Positions 35,201 through 38,897 of a DNA stretch of 38,897 nucleotides are shown here, in pieces. Made by a program: the position numbers and the translations under genes. Within the stretch, counting starts at the first letter, position 1, and each line of letters starts with the position of its first letter. The notes under the pieces were generated by a model. It ran no database searches, was not told the DNA's origin, and saw only the letters and a list, made by a program, of their open reading frames with translations. The stretch lies in assembly GCF_002210435.1 (NCBI RefSeq), contig NZ_MZMV01000063.1, forward strand, positions 1-38,897, read 5' to 3'. Origin of the DNA: Micromonospora wenchangensis (lineage in GTDB: Bacteria > Actinomycetota > Actinomycetes > Mycobacteriales > Micromonosporaceae).

Positions 35201-36147
35201 GCGCCGGGGACCGGACACCGCCCCCCGCCGCCCCGCCGGTCGACCCGGTAGACGACCGCCCGTCGGCGTCGGCCGGCGGGGCGGGCACCCTGCGCCGTGC
35301 GCTGACCGCGCTGTGGCACGACCCGCCGGCCGTCGCCGGCACGCTGGTCCTGCTGGTCCTGCTGGTCGTCGGGCTGGCCGGGCAGTGGCTCGCGCCGGCC
35401 GGGACCAACGACGTGGACGTCGACCAGATGCTGCGTCCACCCAGCGGCGCGCACCCGTTCGGCACCGACGAACTGGGCCGCGACGTGCTCAGCCGGGTGC
35501 TGGTGGCGGCCCGGGTGTCGTTGCAGGTGGGCCTGGTCAGCGTCGGCATCGCCCTGGCCGTCGGGGTCACCGTCGGTCTGCTCGCCGGCTGGTACGGCGG
35601 CTGGACGGACAACGTCCTGATGCGCGGCATGGACGTGCTGTTCGCGTTCCCGGTGCTGCTGCTCGCCGTGGCGATCGTCGCGGTCCTCGGCCCGGGGCTG
35701 GTCACCGCGACGACCGCCATCGGGGTGGTCTACACCCCGATCTTCGCCCGGGTGACCCGGGCCGGCGTGCTCGCCGTACGGGAGCAGGTCTTCGTCCGGG
35801 CCGCCGTCTCCATCGGCACCTCCGACCTGCGCATCCTGCGCCGGCACGTGCTGCCCAACATCGCCGCCCCGCTGATCGTGCAGACCTCCCTGTCGTTGGC
35901 CTTCGCGATCCTGTCCGAGGCGGCGCTGTCCTTCCTCGGGCTGGGCGTGCAGCCCCCCGCGCCGGCCTGGGGCCGGATGCTCTACGACGGGCGCGGTTTC
36001 GTCACCGACGCCTGGTGGCTGGGGTTCTTCCCCGGCGCGGCGATCTTCCTGACCGTGCTCGCGTTCAACCTGGTCGGTGACGCCCTGCGCGACGTGCTCG
36101 ACCCCCGTCAGCTCACCGTCAGCGAAGCCCGCAGGAGCACCCGATGA
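35197..36147 (+). CDS. ABC transporter permease, DppC-like
   Basis: A 316-residue permease, partner of the preceding one. A 30-residue polar start precedes the first helix (AGTLVLLVLLVVGLAGQWL). HPFGTDELGRDVLSRVLVAARVSLQVGLV is the DppC/OppC signature, FVRAAVSIGTSDLRILRRHVLPNIAAPLIV the EAA loop, and LSEAALSFLGLGVQPPAPAWG a conserved C-terminal stretch. ATG 35197 overlaps the previous stop by 4 nt. Confidence 0.93.
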   Translation: MSAGDRTPPPAAPPVDPVDDRPSASAGGAGTLRRALTALWHDPPAVAGTLVLLVLLVVGLAGQWLAPAGTNDVDVDQMLRPPSGAHPFGTDELGRDVLSRVLVAARVSLQVGLVSVGIALAVGVTVGLLAGWYGGWTDNVLMRGMDVLFAFPVLLLAVAIVAVLGPGLVTATTAIGVVYTPIFARVTRAGVLAVREQVFVRAAVSIGTSDLRILRRHVLPNIAAPLIVQTSLSLAFAILSEAALSFLGLGVQPPAPAWGRMLYDGRGFVTDAWWLGFFPGAAIFLTVLAFNLVGDALRDVLDPRQLTVSEARRSTR

Positions 36148-37241
36148 GCGGAGCCGCCGTACCGTCGCCCCGGGTCGCCGGGGACACGCCGGTGCTGGAG
36201 ATCAGCGACCTGACGGTCACCCTCGGCACCCGCAACGGCCCGGCCCGCGCGGTCGCCGGGGTCGACTGGTCGGTGGCCCCCGGCGAGACCCTCGCCCTGG
36301 TCGGGGAGTCCGGCAGCGGCAAGAGCATGACGGTGCTCGCCGCCACCGGGCTGGCCCCGCGCTCCGCCACCGTCACCGGTCGGGTCCGGCTGCTGGGCCG
36401 GGACCTGACCGACATGTCCGGGTCGGACCGTCGCCGGTGGCGGGGCCGGCACGTCGGCTTCGTCTTCCAGGACCCGATGACCACCCTCAACCCGGTGCTG
36501 ACCGTCGGCCGGCAGGTCGCCGAGGCGTGCGAGGAACACCTCGGGATGAGCCGGCGGCAGGCCCGCTCCCGCGCCGTCGAGCTGCTCGACCTGGTCGGCA
36601 TCCCGGCACCCGGGCGTCGGGTGGACGCCCACCCGCACGAGTTCTCCGGCGGGATGCGGCAACGGGTCGTCATCGCGATGGCCCTGGCCTGCGAACCGGC
36701 CCTGCTCATCGCCGACGAGCCGACCACCGCGCTGGACGTCACCACCCAGGCGCAGATCGTCGAACTCGTCGCCGACCTGCGCCGCCGGCTCGGCACCGCG
36801 GTCGTCTGGATCACCCACGACCTCGGCGTGGTGGCCGGGATCGCCGACACCGTCGCGGTGATGTACGGGGGACGGATCGTCGAGCAGGGCCCGGTCGACG
36901 CGGTCTTCGTCGCGCCGGGGCACCCGTACACCCGGGCCCTGCTGGCGGCCCGGCCCCGGCCCGGCGCGGCGGGGGAGGAGCTGGCGGCGATCCCCGGCGC
37001 GCCGCCCAGCCCGCTCGACCTGCCGCCCGGGTGCGCGTTCTGGCCCCGCTGCCCGGTACGCGGGGACGCCCGCTGCGCCCACGAGTTGCCGCCGCTGGTC
37101 CCGCTCACCCCCGCCCACCGGGTCCGCACCTTCTACCCCGCCGCCGCTGCCGGGTCCCGGGACGACGCGGCCGGGCGACCCGCTGCCGGGAGCCGGCCCG
37201 CCGGTGACGACCCGGCCCCGTCCACCCCGGAGGACCGATGA
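36144..37241 (+). CDS. ABC transporter ATP-binding protein, DppD-like
   Basis: A 365-residue ATPase. Walker A GESGSGKS (54-61), the Q-loop FVFQDPMTTLNPVLTVG, signature FSGGMRQRVVIAMAL, Walker B LLIADEPTTALD and the His switch WITHDLGVV are all present. The C-terminal oligopeptide/dipeptide extension (PPSPLDLPPGCAFWPRCPV, with conserved Cys pairs that can bind a [4Fe-4S] cluster in some members) is followed by a 30-residue Ala/Pro/Arg tail. The start ATG overlaps the permease stop by 4 nt. Confidence 0.93.
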   Translation: MSGAAVPSPRVAGDTPVLEISDLTVTLGTRNGPARAVAGVDWSVAPGETLALVGESGSGKSMTVLAATGLAPRSATVTGRVRLLGRDLTDMSGSDRRRWRGRHVGFVFQDPMTTLNPVLTVGRQVAEACEEHLGMSRRQARSRAVELLDLVGIPAPGRRVDAHPHEFSGGMRQRVVIAMALACEPALLIADEPTTALDVTTQAQIVELVADLRRRLGTAVVWITHDLGVVAGIADTVAVMYGGRIVEQGPVDAVFVAPGHPYTRALLAARPRPGAAGEELAAIPGAPPSPLDLPPGCAFWPRCPVRGDARCAHELPPLVPLTPAHRVRTFYPAAAAGSRDDAAGRPAAGSRPAGDDPAPSTPEDR

Positions 37242-38257
37242 GTACGGGAACCGTCGCCGAACTCGACGACCTCACGGTCTGGTTCCCCAGCCCCGGTGGC
37301 CCACCGGTGCGGGCGGTGGACGGGGTGTCGCTGACCGTACGGTCGGGGGAGACCCTGGGCCTGGTGGGGGAGTCCGGCAGCGGCAAGTCCACCACCGGCC
37401 TGGCGCTGCTGCGGCTGGTGGCCCCGACCGGCGGCCGGATCGTCGTCGGCGGGCAGGACGTCACCGGCTGGTCGCGTCGCCGGCTGCGTGGGCTGCGCCG
37501 CCGGGTGGCCATGGTGTTCCAGGATCCGCAGGCGTCGCTGGACCCGCGTCGCACCGCCGGCGCGAGCATCGCCGAACCGCTGGTCGTGCACCGGCTGGCC
37601 CGCTCGGCCGAGGCCCGCCGGCACCGGGTCGCCGAGCTGCTCGACCTGGTGGGCCTGCGTCCGGAGACGGCCGGCCGGCACCCGCACGAGCTGTCCGGCG
37701 GTCAACGTCAGCGGGTCGGCATCGCCCGCGCGTTGGCCGGGGAACCCGACCTGATCGTCCTCGACGAGCCGATCGCGTCGCTCGACCTGAGCGTGCAGGC
37801 GCAGATCATGAACCTGCTGCGCCGGCTGCAACGGGACCTCGGGCTCACCTACCTGTTCATCGCGCACGACCTGGCCGCCGTGGAGCATCTCAGCGACCGG
37901 ATCGCGGTGATGTACCTGGGGCGGATCGTGGAGACCGGCACCCCGGCGCAGCTCTGGCGGGAACCGGCGCACCCCTACACGGCGGCGCTGCTGTCGGCGG
38001 TCCCGGTGGCCGACCCCCGGGTGGAGCGGGAGCGGCGGCGGATCATCCTCACCGGTGACCTGCCCAGTCCGACCGATCCGCCGAGCGGCTGCCGGTTCCG
38101 TACCCGCTGCCCGCAGGCCCGTCCCGCCTGCGCCGAGACCGACCCGCCGCCGATCGAGGTGGGCCCCGGCCACCGGGCCGCGTGCCTGTTCGCCGGGGAG
38201 GCGGTCCGCGCCATGCGCGCCGACCCGCCCGCCCCGGTCACCGACGGGCCCCGGTAG
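37238..38257 (+). CDS. ABC transporter ATP-binding protein, DppF-like
   Basis: A 339-residue ATPase, second of the pair. Walker A GESGSGKST (44-52), Q-loop MVFQDPQASLDPRRTAG, signature LSGGQRQRVGIARAL, Walker B LIVLDEPIASLDLSVQ and His switch FIAHDLAAV are intact. The C-terminal extension SPTDPPSGCRFRTRCPQARPAC matches the DppF type. The ATG at 37238 overlaps dppD-like by 4 nt, with GGAGGACC before it. Last gene of the operon; its TAG lies 9 nt from the stop of a doubtful convergent ORF. Confidence 0.93.
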   Translation: MSTGTVAELDDLTVWFPSPGGPPVRAVDGVSLTVRSGETLGLVGESGSGKSTTGLALLRLVAPTGGRIVVGGQDVTGWSRRRLRGLRRRVAMVFQDPQASLDPRRTAGASIAEPLVVHRLARSAEARRHRVAELLDLVGLRPETAGRHPHELSGGQRQRVGIARALAGEPDLIVLDEPIASLDLSVQAQIMNLLRRLQRDLGLTYLFIAHDLAAVEHLSDRIAVMYLGRIVETGTPAQLWREPAHPYTAALLSAVPVADPRVERERRRIILTGDLPSPTDPPSGCRFRTRCPQARPACAETDPPPIEVGPGHRAACLFAGEAVRAMRADPPAPVTDGPR

Positions 38258-38266
38258 GGCGGCGGG

Positions 38267-38897
38267 TCAGGCGGCGCGCGCCGGTAACGGTACGGCGGGA
38301 CGCGGCAACCCCTCCCCGCGTCGTCGTCGGCCGGTCGCCGGTCGCCGGGCAGCGGGGACACCAGCCGGCCGGGACGGCAGCGGCACGACGACGGCCGGTC
38401 GCCTGGCGGTCCGGCCGGGCCGGTCCGCCAGCGCCGACGGACGTCCGGTCGCAGCCGCCGCCCACCCGGGCCGCCCGCCGTCGGTGTCGCCGGACGCCCG
38501 GCGTGGCTCGTGGGGCCGGGCGGCCGCGGGGAGGACCGCTGGCTGCCGAAATCCCCGGTCGGGTACTCCGTCACCCGTGGGCAGGCTGCGCAGCAGGGGT
38601 CCGACCATCCCGGCAGCGGCGGCCGGCCGACCCGACCCGGGCCACTGGCCGGCGGACCCCGCGCGGTGGGCCGCTCCGCCCCGACCGGCGGCCCCGGCGC
38701 GGTGGACCGGTTCCGCCGCCCGGGTGACCCCGGTCAGCCGACCCGGTGCGGCCCGGTGCACGGGTGCCACCCGCCCCGACACCCCGGCCCGGTGGGGCAC
38801 CCCGAGCGGGCGAAGGGACCCGGCCCGCTCGGTCACGCCGGCCGGCCGGTCGGCCCCGGCCCGCGCGGCGGCGGCCCCGGCGAAACCGGCGGCCCCG
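38267..38897 (-). CDS. Doubtful low-complexity ORF, 5' end outside the window
   Basis: One minus-strand frame is open from the window edge to a TGA at 38267, at least 209 codons. It is Ala/Arg/Pro/Gly-rich, with four spaced HRAG-like units (PHRAGV, VHRAAP, VHRAGA, AHRAGS) between about 38700 and 38800. Near its end the frame has a TTA codon, rare in actinomycete genes and read by the bldA tRNA. No domain is recognised. Other frames here are also open, so it may be a disordered C-terminal tail of a gene beyond the window or simply GC-rich non-coding DNA. Confidence 0.3.
   Translation of the reverse strand, partial: GAAGFAGAAAARAGADRPAGVTERAGSLRPLGVPHRAGVSGRVAPVHRAAPGRLTGVTRAAEPVHRAGAAGRGGAAHRAGSAGQWPGSGRPAAAAGMVGPLLRSLPTGDGVPDRGFRQPAVLPAAARPHEPRRASGDTDGGRPGWAAAATGRPSALADRPGRTARRPAVVVPLPSRPAGVPAARRPATGRRRRGEGLPRPAVPLPARAA

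Noticed and set aside
32432..35440. 1002-codon antisense frame opposite the binding protein and permease
   Set aside because: It overlaps two clear genes and the promoter region, and shows only GC-driven repetitive residues.

Overview
The window is very GC-rich (roughly 75% by eye). It uses GTG starts freely, carries a SARP-type regulator and mycobacterial/actinobacterial families (LppM), and packs genes into operons with 4-nt ATGA/GTGA overlaps. This fits an actinomycete, most likely Micromonosporaceae (Micromonospora-like). The genus is my inference from composition and gene content; no marker gene proves it. There are no rRNA or tRNA genes, no CRISPR array and no complete IS element.

Layout. 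(A) 1-4384, minus strand: the front of a contractile injection system (eCIS) operon. In transcription order it encodes an LppM-like lipoprotein, a small three-helix membrane protein, a membrane protein with an HExxH motif, a DUF4255/Pvc16-like protein, the tail sheath, the tail tube and a partial unknown gene leaving the window. (B) 4632-8844, plus strand, divergent from A: a four-gene operon of ketoacyl synthase III, GSA-type aminotransferase, acyl-CoA dehydrogenase and FlK-like hotdog thioesterase. It is followed by a perfect 21-bp inverted repeat, an MFS transporter, a convergent SARP regulator, a second MFS transporter, an aldo/keto reductase and a small unknown protein. Together 4.6-13.6 kb looks like a minimal biosynthetic gene cluster without PKS or NRPS modules. 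(C) 14014-14733: a long GC-rich spacer bounded in part by two inverted 14-mers. (D) 14734-30891, plus strand: a promoter, a cobalamin riboswitch, a 45-codon leader ORF and a cobalamin operon: cobN, chlID-type chelatase ATPase, cobO, cobB, cobI, cobM, cbiD, cobL, cbiG-cobJ fusion, ferredoxin, a 17-codon ORF, cobH and cbiX. From chlID onward every junction overlaps by 1 or 4 nt. (E) 30904-31817, minus: two crcB fluoride channels. (F) 32032-38257, plus: a PaaI-like thioesterase, then a promoter and a five-gene peptide/nickel-type ABC importer. (G) 38267-38897, minus: a doubtful low-complexity ORF running off the window.

How the parts work together. The D operon builds the corrin ring from sirohydrochlorin to adenosylated cobyrinic acid a,c-diamide. 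It mixes enzymes usually called anaerobic (CbiX, CbiD, CbiG) and aerobic (CobN, CobO), and B12 probably feeds back through the riboswitch. In B, the enzymes suggest making a beta-ketoacyl thioester, transaminating it, desaturating it and releasing it, with export by MFS and control by SARP. In A, the membrane/lipoprotein genes are translationally linked to the sheath-tube genes, which suggests a membrane-associated step for the particle.

The parts most worth a second look are the membrane module at the head of the eCIS operon, the KASIII-aminotransferase-ACAD-FlK mini-cluster, the two very small ORFs in the cobalamin transcript, and the inverted-repeat elements at 8886-8944 and 14157-14420.
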